Of a DNA stretch of 64,000 nucleotides, positions 8,727 through 18,120 are shown one piece after another. The DNA comes from an uncultured Granulosicoccaceae bacterium (GTDB lineage Bacteria > Pseudomonadota > Gammaproteobacteria > Granulosicoccales > Granulosicoccaceae), in NCBI GenBank assembly GCA_937922675.1, contig CALAJN010000006.1, positions 1-64,000 on the forward strand, given 5' to 3'. Position 1 is the stretch's first letter, and each line of letters begins with the position of its first letter. The notes under the pieces are model-generated. The model ran no database searches and had not been told where the DNA came from. It saw only the letters and a program-made list of their open reading frames with translations. Both the position numbers and the translations under genes were made by a program.

Positions 8727-10136
8727 ATGTCGCATACGCCCTCAACAACAACCAGTGTCCTGAGCGATCGTATTGCTTGCGTTCGGGTGCTTTGCATCGT
8801 GGGCATGATTTACGTCCACGTGCCCGGGATAGCAGACACTGCCGCTGAACGCATTCTGGATGTAGCCGCGCCCTTTGCCAGTCTGCAGGCGTTTATTGTC
8901 GAGAGTTTTGGACGAGCCAGCGCAGCGCTGTTGAGCCTGCTGTCTGGCTGGCTGTGTGCGCTCAAGCTGACCGGTGGCTCGATTTCCTCAATGGCTCCTC
9001 GGGCTGACAAGGCTGTAGACGCTGCAGCCGCACTGGGCATGATCATGTCCCGGGTGCGTTCAACCATCGTACCGATGGTGTTTTGGGCCTTGCTTACCAT
9101 GGTTGTGTACGCGGTAGTAACGCTGTTCAGACCCACCTTTCTGCTGCTGGAGGGAGAAACCCTTGCAGTCACTTTTTGGCGCTACCTGAACACGATCCTG
9201 TTTTTGACAGAGGCGCCGCATGGTCCAACTCTGCACCTGTCTTTTCTGCGCGACTTGTTCGTTTGCTTCCTGCTCGCGCCTGTGTTGATTGCTGTGTTGA
9301 AACGACATGCTGTGCCGCTAGTGGTTGCAATTGGCATTGTGTACATTGCGGATGGGACAAGTGTGATCATCCTGCGCCCGCTGATCCTGTTCGCTTTTAC
9401 CCTGGGGCTGTGGGGGGCACTTCGAGGCGTCTCTCCAACTGCTCTGGATGGCACTACCGGGTGGTGGTTAGCACTTGCGTGCTTGAGTACCCTCGGTGTC
9501 TTGATAGCCAACGCGGGTCATCTGGACGCGCTCGACCGCTTGCTCGAGACCGTCGGTCTGGATTTGCGTGAAAGCGTGCTGTATCCGTTGGCGCGGCTGT
9601 TCGTCTCACTCAGTGTGTGGTGTGTCAGTGCGCATATCGTGCGCCAACCTGCAGGACAATTGCTGCGCCGGCAGATGCCTTGGCTCTTTGCCACTTTCTG
9701 TAGCCACTTCCTGGTGTTGAGTGTTCTGTACCACGGAGCGTGGCTGCCGTTGGCAGGATCTGCGGGTACCGGGCCTGTGTTCTTTCTGTGGTTCTTGTGT
9801 GCACCTGTGATCTCTCTGATCGTGGCCTATACCGCAGTGCGCCTGGTTCACCAATGGTTGCCTGAGTTGTCGCCGATCATGGGCTCACGGTTGGGTGGCG
9901 GGGGCGGTGGTTCCGGAGGTACTGGTGTGCCGACCGTTGCACTGCCTGCATCCAGTGCCAGCGCTGCGCAATCTGTCCGGGCAGTTGCCGGGGGGCTAGT
10001 CAAAGGCGCAGGTATTCGCGCTCCTGTAGCGCCCGTCTCGGCACGGGGTAGTGTCCCAGGACCAGGCGCATCCGCGACTTCATCGTCGCGTGATCGTGTG
10101 GCCTCGCGTAGAGACCCGGAAAAGGCACCTGTTTAG
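8727..10136 (+). CDS. Membrane acyltransferase (acyltransferase 3 family)
   Basis: This 469-residue protein has about ten hydrophobic segments. The first, RIACVRVLCIVGMIYVHVPG, resembles the family's opening helix with its conserved Arg and the His that serves in catalysis. Such proteins acetylate or succinylate glycans such as O-antigen, exopolysaccharide or periplasmic glucans; the acceptor cannot be told here. The last 80 residues after about 385 are different: a glycine run (GGGGGGSGG), then Ala/Ser/Pro-rich and finally basic sequence, probably a disordered cytoplasmic tail absent from most members. No glycan operon flanks it. Confidence 0.82.
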   Translation: MSHTPSTTTSVLSDRIACVRVLCIVGMIYVHVPGIADTAAERILDVAAPFASLQAFIVESFGRASAALLSLLSGWLCALKLTGGSISSMAPRADKAVDAAAALGMIMSRVRSTIVPMVFWALLTMVVYAVVTLFRPTFLLLEGETLAVTFWRYLNTILFLTEAPHGPTLHLSFLRDLFVCFLLAPVLIAVLKRHAVPLVVAIGIVYIADGTSVIILRPLILFAFTLGLWGALRGVSPTALDGTTGWWLALACLSTLGVLIANAGHLDALDRLLETVGLDLRESVLYPLARLFVSLSVWCVSAHIVRQPAGQLLRRQMPWLFATFCSHFLVLSVLYHGAWLPLAGSAGTGPVFFLWFLCAPVISLIVAYTAVRLVHQWLPELSPIMGSRLGGGGGGSGGTGVPTVALPASSASAAQSVRAVAGGLVKGAGIRAPVAPVSARGSVPGPGASATSSSRDRVASRRDPEKAPV

Positions 10137-10217
10137 CTGTATGCCACACGGTTTGCGCCGTGCCTTGCTCGACTCGGTTCCAGGCTGGCATCCAGGGTCA
10201 GCGTCCCGATAGTGCGG

Positions 10218-11594
10218 TCATGTTTGCAGTGGCACGGTGACGCGAGCCCGCAGGCCTCCTGAGTGGCTATTCTCCAGTTGCAGTGTGCCGCCGTGAGCTT
10301 CGGCCACCAGTCGCGCAAGGTTGAGTCCGAGGCCAACGCCACCCGTGTTGCGCGAGCGAGACGGATCGAGCCTTTCAAAAGGTTCAGTGACACGCTCAAG
10401 GTGTTCCCTTGCGATACCGGGGCCATCATCCTCAACGTCAAGAATGACCGCGCCACCCGCGACGCTTAGCTCAAGATGTACAGAGGAGTCGGTCTGATCG
10501 CCGGCTTGTTCTTGCTTGTGGCCCGGCGTGCCATGTGTGAAGGCATTGTCCACCAAGGTACGAACCAGCACCTGCAAGCGTGCGGCATCGCCGTTCACGA
10601 TCACCGGGTCCTCTGGTAAATTCAGACTCACGCTTGCGTTGTTTGCCAAAGCGACGGCACGCGCTGTCTTGTTCACAACATCAGCAAAATCCACAGGGTG
10701 TTTTACCAAGGCCGTATGCGCTTCACGCAGGCGCTCTGACTCCAACAGGCCATCGATCAGTTCACCCATTTCAACCAGATTGTGGCCGACGCGATCGCGA
10801 GCTGAGGATGCGGGTAGAAGTTCAATTGCCACACGCGCTCGTGTAAGCGGCGAGCGCAGTTCATGACTGACAGACAACAGCAGCTCGCGCTTGGTATCGA
10901 GCATCTGTTGCAAGCGAGCTGCCATGCCATCGATGCTGTTACCAAGGGTGGCTAGATCATCGCTACCGGTAACTCCGGTGCGGGCGTCAAGTTCTCCGTT
11001 GCTGATACGTGCGACTGTGTTTTTAATGGAATTAATGGGTCGCAATTGTTGCTTGATGATCCACCACCCGCCAAGCAGTGTCATTGCAACAGTAAACAAG
11101 GCAATGAGTAATTCATCTCTATCTCCAAAGCGACGTCTGCGCGGGTCAAGTGTGTAGATAACTGTCCAGTTTTCCTGGTCAACTCGTACGAGACGAGAAG
11201 GGCCACGGCGACCGATATACAAGCTGATTGCTTGATCCCCTGCCTGGCGTGCCAAACGCCGTGCAAGACGACCGTCAAGTGGCGAAAATCGCAGTGTGTT
11301 GATGTTTGTATACTGCTCACCGGTGGAGTGGACCAGTTGCTTGTCCTGAAACAGGGCAATATCGACGGGAACTGCAGCGGCGATGTCATTGGCACGTGCA
11401 GGGCTGGGGGGAGAGCCGAGGTCTTGGTGTACGTAAGTGACGTACTGCAACAAATGCGGTTGTATGTTGCGCTTCCACTGCCCGGACAGACCCTGACTGA
11501 ACAAGAGACCGAGTAACAGCAATACAACAATGGCAATAACACAGAAAATTGCCAGCAGGCGTAGCGTCAGCGAGCGTGCAAGCGGGTTGCTCAT
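10218..11594 (-). CDS. Sensor histidine kinase, CpxA-like
   Basis: This 458-residue sensor kinase has membrane helix 1 at about 12-33, a periplasmic sensor at 34-150 and helix 2 at about 161-180. HAMP follows at about 181-235. The phospho-acceptor box SVSHELRSPLTRA has His244, and an HATPase region carries the N box (VDNAFTHG), G1 (DDGPGIA) and G2 (GGVGLGL). Its start overlaps the stop of the response-regulator gene by one base. With the CpxP-like gene upstream on the same strand, this suggests a Cpx-type envelope stress sensor, though the sensor region itself is too variable to prove it. Confidence 0.9.
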   Translation of the reverse strand: MSNPLARSLTLRLLAIFCVIAIVVLLLLGLLFSQGLSGQWKRNIQPHLLQYVTYVHQDLGSPPSPARANDIAAAVPVDIALFQDKQLVHSTGEQYTNINTLRFSPLDGRLARRLARQAGDQAISLYIGRRGPSRLVRVDQENWTVIYTLDPRRRRFGDRDELLIALFTVAMTLLGGWWIIKQQLRPINSIKNTVARISNGELDARTGVTGSDDLATLGNSIDGMAARLQQMLDTKRELLLSVSHELRSPLTRARVAIELLPASSARDRVGHNLVEMGELIDGLLESERLREAHTALVKHPVDFADVVNKTARAVALANNASVSLNLPEDPVIVNGDAARLQVLVRTLVDNAFTHGTPGHKQEQAGDQTDSSVHLELSVAGGAVILDVEDDGPGIAREHLERVTEPFERLDPSRSRNTGGVGLGLNLARLVAEAHGGTLQLENSHSGGLRARVTVPLQT

Positions 11595-12277
11595 CAGCTT
11601 TGCGCGTCTGCGCGATCGACAAAGACATAGCCTGCACCGTGTGATGTACGGATCGAGGTCAGTGGTTTGAGTTTGGCGCGAACGCGACTGACCAGGATAT
11701 CTACAGAGCGCGTGAGCAGCTCCTGATCGGTGCCTTTGAGATGAGCGATGATTTCATCGCGAGAGAACACTCGGCCGGGCTCATCTGACAACAAGGCAAG
11801 CAAGTCAAACTCCATGGTTGTCAAACCGATGTCCTGGTTGTCGATGCGCACTTCGCGCCTGAGTCTATTGAGCTCAAGCGTGCCGAAGCGCTCGACGTCG
11901 GCCGCCGCAGGAGCACGAGCAGGGCGCTTGATATTGGCCAACACTCGAGCCACCAACTCACGTGGCTCAAATGGCTTGGGCATGTAGTCATCTGCGCCAA
12001 TCTCCAGGCCAACGACGCGGTCTGTCACATCTCCGCGGGCGCTGAGCATGATAATGGGAATATCACTGTTCTCACGCAGGCGACGGCACACATCAAACCC
12101 GTTCATGTCTGGAAGCATGACGTCCAGAATAACGGCTTCAAATTTGTGTGCTGCTACAGCTGCAAACCCCTCGGCCGGTGTCAAGGCACAGTGCAGCTTG
12201 ATGGAAAAGCCCGCCATGTATTCAGCTAGCACCTCGCCCAGCTGCGTGTCGTCATCGATGAGTAGAACAGGGTTCAT
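11594..12277 (-). CDS. OmpR-family response regulator, CpxR-like
   Basis: This 227-residue regulator has a receiver domain with the acidic pocket DDD at 8-10 and phospho-Asp52 in LDVMLPDMNG. The Lys sits in MPKPFEPREL. A winged-helix DNA-binding domain follows, with RVFSRDEIIAHLKG and the tail TSHGAGYVF. The ATG at 12277 puts the first acidic residues at the usual place; an ATG five codons upstream (12292) is possible. It is the partner of the adjoining kinase. The target genes probably include the CpxP-like gene, by analogy with Cpx. Confidence 0.9.
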   Translation of the reverse strand: MNPVLLIDDDTQLGEVLAEYMAGFSIKLHCALTPAEGFAAVAAHKFEAVILDVMLPDMNGFDVCRRLRENSDIPIIMLSARGDVTDRVVGLEIGADDYMPKPFEPRELVARVLANIKRPARAPAAADVERFGTLELNRLRREVRIDNQDIGLTTMEFDLLALLSDEPGRVFSRDEIIAHLKGTDQELLTRSVDILVSRVRAKLKPLTSIRTSHGAGYVFVDRADAQS

Positions 12278-12293
12278 ACGGCAAGCATACATT

Positions 12294-12329
12294 CGGACCG
12301 GCCTGGCGCTTTATGTGCAGACCGGTCCG
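12294..12329 (-). other. Inverted repeat between cpxP-like and cpxR-like genes
   Basis: The 8-base arms cggaccgg (12294-12301) and ccggtccg (12322-12329) pair perfectly around a 20-base loop. They lie in the short gap between the CpxP-like stop and the regulator start. No T-tract follows, so it is not a classic terminator. It could lower read-through or stabilise the upstream message. Confidence 0.45.
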
Positions 12330-12352
12330 GGTTCATCAGCTATTGCGCAAGA

Positions 12353-12781
12353 TCAGCGACGCCCGCGCTTGCCACCTCTTTCCAGAAGCTCGCGTACCTG
12401 CTCACGCTGCTCTGCACTTAGCCCGTCGTAGAACGCTGCGGCTGAAGCCACAAGCTCTGGCGCTGCTGCTCGCAAGGCATCTGCACGTGCTTCCAGGCTT
12501 GCCAGGACGGCTCCCTGATCCAGAGTATCACCCTCCAGGTGCTCCAGAATTTGCGTGCGTGGGCTCTCGTCTTTGCCCAGCAGGTTGTGTCGTGATTCCT
12601 TTACGGTATCCACGAAGGTAGTGAGCGCTGCGGATTGATTGTCGTCCAGAGACAATCGCGATGAGATGCGTTCGATCATTCTTCCGCCGTCATGCCCACC
12701 GCGAGCCGCAAGGGCTGCACCGCCCAGGGCAATTGAGCCTGCAGTGAGTACGACGACGATCCCTTTCTTGATATTGCTCAT
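12353..12781 (-). CDS. CpxP/Spy-like periplasmic protein
   Basis: This 142-residue protein has a signal peptide (NIKKGIVVVLTAGSIALGGAA, cleavage near ALAARG). The mature part is all-helical and charged, with a SLDDNQSAALTTFVD helix and an ending in LSAEQREQVRELLERGGKRG. This fits the Spy/CpxP (LTXXQ-like) chaperone/inhibitor group. The ATG at 12781 is preceded by agaggaat, so the longer reading frame upstream is rejected. It lies directly before the regulator and kinase genes on the same strand, which is the main reason to call the trio Cpx-like. Confidence 0.75.
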   Translation of the reverse strand: MSNIKKGIVVVLTAGSIALGGAALAARGGHDGGRMIERISSRLSLDDNQSAALTTFVDTVKESRHNLLGKDESPRTQILEHLEGDTLDQGAVLASLEARADALRAAAPELVASAAAFYDGLSAEQREQVRELLERGGKRGRR

Positions 12782-13037
12782 ATCCAGTATTCCTCTGTTG
12801 GTGTGAATGCCGCCTGGCACTGTGTACAAACGGCGTGCAAGGATTATCGGCGCGGGCACTGGCAAGTAGGTCTCGAGAGCGCGTCGGTTTGTATCAGGAT
12901 GTAACCGGACGATTCATGAATCGCTGTGACCGGCAGTGTATTTCTCGAGGGTTTGCCTTTCGTTTGCGCCGGAGTTGCGAGACCCGGCGCGTAGTCGCAC
13001 CATGGGTACTTGTTTCCTGCCACCACCCCAGAACCCT

Positions 13038-13706
13038 ATGAAGCCACCTGATACCGGCAAGACTTCTCAACCTGCGTTCGGTAGAGGGCGTATCGCCGTG
13101 CGCCAGCGTGAAGTGTTGTCTGACCAATGGGCCCGCCTGGAGCGGATCACCCTTGACTATGAGCGTGGCGACGGCAAGGTAGAAACTCAGGTACGTGAGA
13201 TCTATCACCGCGGCCACGGCGCAGCGGTGTTGCTATATGACGCAACACGGCGCTGCGTGGTGTTGGTGCGCCAGTTCAGACTCGCCGCCTGGGAGGTCGA
13301 GCAAGGGGCGCCATCCGCACACCAGAATCCGGGGTTTTTACTGGAAGTGCCAGCGGGTGTGGTCGAGCACGGTGATCCGGCCGAAACGGTACGTAACGAG
13401 GCTTGGGAAGAAGCGGGCATCCGAATCGGTACTCCCAGGTTTCTGTACAGCGGGTATGCCACGCCAGGCTCTGTAACCGAGCAGCTACATTATTTTGACG
13501 CACCTTATCAGGTGACGGATCGTCAGGGACCTGGTGGAGGCCTCGCAGAGGAGGGCGAGGATATCGAGGTGGTTGAGATGTCGATCGACGACGCATGGGC
13601 GCGAGTTGACTCGGGCGAGATTCGCGATGCCAAGACGATTATGCTGCTGCAACACGCCCTGCTTGATCCCCTCTCGCGATCCTTGCCTCGTGCGCGCGTT
13701 ACCTGA
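13038..13706 (+). CDS. nudK: Nudix hydrolase, NudK-like (GDP-mannose pyrophosphatase family)
   Basis: This 222-residue protein follows E. coli NudK almost end to end. Shared segments are EIYHRGHGAAVLLYD, VVLVRQFR and the Nudix box GVVEHGDPAETVRNEAWEEAG (about 107-127). GGG-EDIEVVEM and GEIRDAKTIMLLQ follow. The Nudix box has Asn-Glu in place of Arg-Glu and otherwise fits the NudK version. The family hydrolyses nucleotide sugars such as GDP-mannose. The start is uncertain: ATG 13038 fits NudK best, with ATG 13002 as an alternative. Confidence 0.85.
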   Translation: MKPPDTGKTSQPAFGRGRIAVRQREVLSDQWARLERITLDYERGDGKVETQVREIYHRGHGAAVLLYDATRRCVVLVRQFRLAAWEVEQGAPSAHQNPGFLLEVPAGVVEHGDPAETVRNEAWEEAGIRIGTPRFLYSGYATPGSVTEQLHYFDAPYQVTDRQGPGGGLAEEGEDIEVVEMSIDDAWARVDSGEIRDAKTIMLLQHALLDPLSRSLPRARVT

Positions 13707-13851
13707 TGACATCTTGGTTTCGGGTCCGCTGATCTACACTCCGGAGGTGCAACCAGCCGGTAATCCACAACTTTGTGCTGACAAGGACATAATGGGGATG
13801 GGGTTTCGATCAAAACCTGTCTACCTGTCGCATCTGTCGTCTGGAGCTCTG

Positions 13852-15801
13852 ATGTCAAATCGGTCGTCTCACCGTAAAGCTAGCCGTCTTATCCAAGTGG
13901 ACCAACAAAAGGCTGTCACGATATATGCGCTCCGCGCTGCCTGCGTGGCGGTGTGTCTGAGTATCGGTGGTAGTGCCTATGCCGCCGATGAGGTCACCAG
14001 CGTGCTCACCGAGTCTCGACCAGCCACGCCATTGCGTTATTCCGTGGGTGAACAAACCTACACGTGGGGAATGGGTGACAACGTGATAATGACCGGAGTT
14101 ATCGCCGGTGGTGAACGGTTTGACTACTCAGACTCTGTCACCCGTGTTGAGCTGCGTCGTGATGACATCGTCGGTGTGGCAAGCGGCAACCCTTGCGGAG
14201 TCATGGTTGAACGTCTTGATGACCAGGGCTTGTTGCTTGCAGCAGACTACCCAAGTGACGGGTCGGGCAATTGTGACATGGCCGAACTGCTCGCCAGCCG
14301 TATCTTTAACCGAGGTGTGCTGGATCTGTTCTCCAACGTGGCCCCTGATGCGAAGAACATCGAGCGTGCTGATTTTCTCTTTGACCATGGCGTGCTCGCC
14401 CCGCTCGATTCTGACGCCCTGGCGCAGGCGGGGCACGTCATTGGAGAAAAGCGTGGCAACAATGCAGTCAAGATCGCGGCCGTTCTGGAGCTTGATGTTT
14501 TTGGCCAGCCAGCCAGCTATGGGCCACTCGTACTGATTGGAGGCTCGGCCTGCCCCGGAACAGGCATCTGCTACGCAGCAGCAGGCGACGCACTGTCCTA
14601 TGCACTGTTTCAGAATGAGTTCCTGAGTCCTCAGGGCTATCCGACAGTTACCGAACTGTCCGACGAGCGTGACACCATGGCGTTCATCTCTGCTGAGGCG
14701 CTGGGGCTAGATGCCGGGCAGTTGTATTATGGATTTTCCTTGTTCGCTGATGATGTTGATAGCAGCGTTCACATCCTGACAGACCCCACAACTTTTCCGG
14801 ACGACACAGGCTTTGACAGCTTTGTCGCTGGCGACGGCGCGGACGTATACGGCGGCCTGGCGGGTTATTTCCTGGGCGACTCTCTCAACGTGGCATCAGG
14901 CAGGGTGTTCCTCGACAACGATGCGGACGGTTTTTTTGGGGAGTCTGATGCGGGCATCAGCGATATTGGAATAGTCATACATGCTGATAGCGACAACAAT
15001 GGCGTATTTGATCCGCTCGTTGATGAGGCACTGCATGAGTCGATCAACAGTGATCTTGCAGGTGTCTTTCAGCTCCCCGGCCTGGCCGATGGTAACTACT
15101 TTGTCGCCCTTGACGAGCAGGATGTCGATATTCCGGCTGGCTTGGTGATTGCTGATGATGCAAATACCGTTGCTGTCGTTATCGGAGCGAACGACGTCAG
15201 CAACATCAATTTTGCGTTTGCAAATGGGGCGGGTGGAGGCCTGGGTGGTACGGATGCCGGCGGTACGGATGCCGGTGGTACGGATGCCGGTGGTACGGAT
15301 GCCGACGGTACGAATGCCGCCACCGTGGCTGTGAGTGACACCTACGCCATCAATCAGGGCGAAACCCTGATAGCCGCGGTCCTTGACAATGATACCGACG
15401 CGAGTGGGCGCGGTTTGACACTCGTTTCCGTGAGCGAAACGCCCAACGCGTCTACAGAGGTCGTGGGCGAAACGGTTGTGTATACACCGGACTTCGGGTT
15501 TTACGGCGCCGAAACATTCAGGTACACGATTGAGGATGCTGATGGCACAGCCTCCAGTGGAACTGTCACCGTCAACGTTGAGCGCTTCAGTGATATTGAT
15601 ACCGACCTGATCAACGATTTTGATCAATGCGCCGAGACCGGTGTTGACTGCGACAGTCTGGGACTGGAAACCGGTGTTCACGGCTCAGGGCTTGGATCGT
15701 TGGCGTGGCAATCACTGGTACTGCTGGTTGCAGCCTTTGGTTTGATGGTGTCGCGTCGCCGCAGTACCCGATGGGTCAGCAGATCGGAGCTGCGTTCATG
15801 A
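13852..15801 (+). CDS. Large exported protein with SdrB-like and cadherin-like domains and sorting-like C-terminus
   Basis: This 649-residue protein has a long basic signal peptide ending near SAYAADEV. An N-terminal region of unknown fold (about 50-340) comes first. A prealbumin/SdrD-B-like domain (VFLDNDADGFFGESDAG..., about 350-455) and a GTDAG linker follow. Then comes a cadherin-like/Big_9-type domain (ending FRYTIEDADGTASSGTVTV). The last 35 residues are a small-residue motif (GSGLGSL), one membrane helix and an Arg cluster (SRRRS). This three-part end resembles CTERM sorting signals such as GlyGly-CTERM. A ggag lies before the ATG. The stop overlaps the start of the OmpA-like gene. Surface display is inferred. 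Confidence 0.8.
   Translation: MSNRSSHRKASRLIQVDQQKAVTIYALRAACVAVCLSIGGSAYAADEVTSVLTESRPATPLRYSVGEQTYTWGMGDNVIMTGVIAGGERFDYSDSVTRVELRRDDIVGVASGNPCGVMVERLDDQGLLLAADYPSDGSGNCDMAELLASRIFNRGVLDLFSNVAPDAKNIERADFLFDHGVLAPLDSDALAQAGHVIGEKRGNNAVKIAAVLELDVFGQPASYGPLVLIGGSACPGTGICYAAAGDALSYALFQNEFLSPQGYPTVTELSDERDTMAFISAEALGLDAGQLYYGFSLFADDVDSSVHILTDPTTFPDDTGFDSFVAGDGADVYGGLAGYFLGDSLNVASGRVFLDNDADGFFGESDAGISDIGIVIHADSDNNGVFDPLVDEALHESINSDLAGVFQLPGLADGNYFVALDEQDVDIPAGLVIADDANTVAVVIGANDVSNINFAFANGAGGGLGGTDAGGTDAGGTDAGGTDADGTNAATVAVSDTYAINQGETLIAAVLDNDTDASGRGLTLVSVSETPNASTEVVGETVVYTPDFGFYGAETFRYTIEDADGTASSGTVTVNVERFSDIDTDLINDFDQCAETGVDCDSLGLETGVHGSGLGSLAWQSLVLLVAAFGLMVSRRRSTRWVSRSELRS
15247..15321 (+). 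repeat. 15-bp in-frame tandem repeat encoding GTDAG
   Basis: There are five copies of ggtacggatgccggt-like units in frame. The first four differ by one or two bases; the fifth is more degenerate (GTNAA). They form a flexible linker between two beta domains of the exported protein. Copy number could vary by slippage. Confidence 0.9.
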
Positions 15802-16961
15802 GTCGTGTACGTAAACAATCGGCGCGAATTCCTTGCAAGACGTGCGTAGTACTAAGCCTTCTGGGTGTTGCCGGCGCTATTGCGCTTGCATCGGCTGACA
15901 CCTTGATCGACAGCACAGAACCGAAAGCGACCGTGCGTCAGATCATGCCTATCGATGATCGTGAGAACACAGGCGGCGGCGGGGCCGCGGCGGCCGACGG
16001 CGTGGACTTCTCCCGCCGCTTCTATTTTGGAGCAGGGGCTGGTCTGTCACGCATCGAGCCGATATCGCGAAGTGATGCCTTGAGCGTGGGTGACGAGTCT
16101 GATTCGGGTTTTCAAATTTTTGGTGGCTATGATCTGAATCGATGGCTGTCAGCCGAGGTGTACTTTGCCGATCTGGGTGCCGCCGAGATCGACTTCCTCG
16201 GAAGCCCCATCAGCGAGATCGACTATCAGGTCTACGGGATCAACGCCGTGGCCTATCTGCTCAACAGTCGCTCTGGTTTCGGGTTGAGTTCTGATCCCAA
16301 GCAAGGCTTATGGAAACGTGAAGGACTGTCCCTCTATGCAAAGGCAGGGATCGGTGGGCTATCCAACGACTCCACCGTGAACTTTGATCAGGACTACAAG
16401 GTGCACGTGACATTTGGAGCGGGTGTGGAATACGGTTTCTCCAATGGTCTGGCATTACGTGCAGACTTGACCAGTTTCGACAGCGATGCGCAATACGCCA
16501 GTCTTTCTATTCTGAAACGCTTTGGCACTGTCGCCGAGTCTTCTACGCTTGCCCGGCAACCTGAGACGGTAGTTACAGAGTCAGCCTCTGCTGCAGACCC
16601 GACGCCAATACAGCCTCAACCGCGAGCGGAGCCAGAGCTGGTGCTGACCAATCAGTTTGCGTTTGATGGGACTGCAATCACCTCTGACACACGCGCCGCG
16701 CTTGATGCGATCGTTCGCGAGGAGCGAGACTCTGATTCAATCTTGATTATTGACGGGCACACGGATTGGACAGGTTCTGAAGACTACAATCAGGGGCTCT
16801 CAGAGCGCCGGGCTGAGGCGGTTTTCGAGTATCTGGTCGAGCTCGGTTTTGACGCATCACGCCTCCGGGTTCAAGGCTATGGAGAGGACCGACCGATCAG
16901 CTCTAACGACAGTGCGGCGGGTCGCGCAGACAACCGTCGTACCGAAGTCTACAAGCGATGA
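15798..16961 (+). CDS. OmpA-family outer-membrane protein
   Basis: This 387-residue protein has a signal-anchor-like N-terminus (VLSLLGVAGAIALASAD) and an 8-strand barrel of the OmpA_membrane type (about 70-250, starting RRFYFGAGAGLSRIE). A Pro-rich linker (TPIQPQPRAEPE) leads to a C-terminal peptidoglycan-binding OmpA domain. That domain has IIDGHTDWTGSEDYNQGLS, ERRAEAVFEYL and the final NRRTE, including the Asp and Arg that grip diaminopimelate. ATG 15798 overlaps the TGA of the upstream exported-protein gene by 3 bases, so the two are translationally coupled. It should anchor the outer membrane to the wall. Confidence 0.9.
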   Translation: MSRVRKQSARIPCKTCVVLSLLGVAGAIALASADTLIDSTEPKATVRQIMPIDDRENTGGGGAAAADGVDFSRRFYFGAGAGLSRIEPISRSDALSVGDESDSGFQIFGGYDLNRWLSAEVYFADLGAAEIDFLGSPISEIDYQVYGINAVAYLLNSRSGFGLSSDPKQGLWKREGLSLYAKAGIGGLSNDSTVNFDQDYKVHVTFGAGVEYGFSNGLALRADLTSFDSDAQYASLSILKRFGTVAESSTLARQPETVVTESASAADPTPIQPQPRAEPELVLTNQFAFDGTAITSDTRAALDAIVREERDSDSILIIDGHTDWTGSEDYNQGLSERRAEAVFEYLVELGFDASRLRVQGYGEDRPISSNDSAAGRADNRRTEVYKR

Positions 16962-17036
16962 CTCGCAGCTCTGCTGAGGGTTGATGTTCGCGTTGCCTTG
17001 CAGGCTGTTTCTTCGGTCGCTATCTGACCGGTGGCC

Positions 17037-18077
17037 ATGGACTCCCTGACGCAAATGGCGCTCGGGGGCGCCGTGGCTCACGCCGTGATCGGACGTCGTA
17101 TCGGGCGCTCTGCCATTGTGCTCGGCATAGCACTTGGCACGCTGCCTGATCTGGACGTGCTGGTGCGCTACGCGGATGCCATCGATTCGTTCACCCGGCA
17201 TCGCGGATTCAGTCACTCCCTGTTTGTGTTGTCCCTGGCGAGTCTGCCCATCAGCGTCTTGTTGCGTCGACTACTTGATCGCGATGAACGGGCGAGCGGG
17301 GGGCTTTGGTTGCTCACCACCTGGTCGGTTTTGATCACCCATGCCTTGCTGGATAGCTTTACGAGCTACGGCACGCAATTGTTCTGGCCGTTACCGGTTC
17401 CTCCGGTCGGCATTGCCTCGATTTTTATCATCGATCCTCTTTACACCTTGCCGTTGCTCATCGGGTTGCTACTCGCTTGGCGTTGGCGTGGCCGACGAGG
17501 GCGACGGGCCAATGCGATCGGGCTCGTACTCGCGCAGGTGTGGTTGCTGAGCACCTTGTTGCTACAGAACGCGGCGAGGAGTGAAGCTGTGGCAGCCTTG
17601 CGCGATCAGTCGCTGGAGGTGCAGTCCATACGGGTGCTGCCATTCCCCATGGGCGTTCTTTGGCGCGTGGTAGCCATCGATGGTGATGACGTTCTCGAAG
17701 CCTGGCTTTCATTGATTGATGATCGCGAACAAGTCCGTTTTGTTCGTATCCCCAGAGACCTCGACCGATTGGGCGAACTGGCTGACTATCCTCCGGTCCA
17801 ACGTCTGCGTTGGTTTACGCAAGATTTTGTTTCAGTACGACGTATTGGTGATGTGGTCGTCATGACTGATCTGCGCATCGGTACTGCTGCCCAGCCGATC
17901 TTTTCCTTCGATGTCGCGCAGCACTCGGGGGCATTGCTTGAGTCCGGTCTGACGCGTGCGCGACAGCCTGATATTGCTCTGGACGATATGCTGTGGCTCC
18001 TGCGTGCGTTCACTGGTGCACGTGTCGAGCCACCATCCGCCTCCGTGCCGGGCCGACGCCTTGATCCGGTACGCTGA
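17037..18077 (+). CDS. YdjM-like metal-dependent membrane hydrolase (DUF457)
   Basis: This 346-residue membrane protein opens with MDSLTQMALGGAVAHAV and then LPDLDVLVRY and HRGFSHSL. These are the Asp and His residues conserved in the YdjM/DUF457 family of putative zinc-dependent membrane hydrolases. Four hydrophobic segments occupy residues 20-180. A soluble C-terminal domain of about 150 residues follows. The substrate is unknown for the family. ATG 17037 is taken; a GTG two codons earlier (17031) is possible. Confidence 0.82.
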   Translation: MDSLTQMALGGAVAHAVIGRRIGRSAIVLGIALGTLPDLDVLVRYADAIDSFTRHRGFSHSLFVLSLASLPISVLLRRLLDRDERASGGLWLLTTWSVLITHALLDSFTSYGTQLFWPLPVPPVGIASIFIIDPLYTLPLLIGLLLAWRWRGRRGRRANAIGLVLAQVWLLSTLLLQNAARSEAVAALRDQSLEVQSIRVLPFPMGVLWRVVAIDGDDVLEAWLSLIDDREQVRFVRIPRDLDRLGELADYPPVQRLRWFTQDFVSVRRIGDVVVMTDLRIGTAAQPIFSFDVAQHSGALLESGLTRARQPDIALDDMLWLLRAFTGARVEPPSASVPGRRLDPVR

Positions 18078-18120
18078 CTCAAAGCCCGACAAGGCCCGTC
18101 CCAAGGCTCTCTTCATCACC

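Noticed and set aside
14896-15681. A 261-codon open frame opposite the exported protein gene
   Set aside because: It contains the reverse reading of the GTDAG repeat and no recognisable domain; the plus strand is clearly coding.
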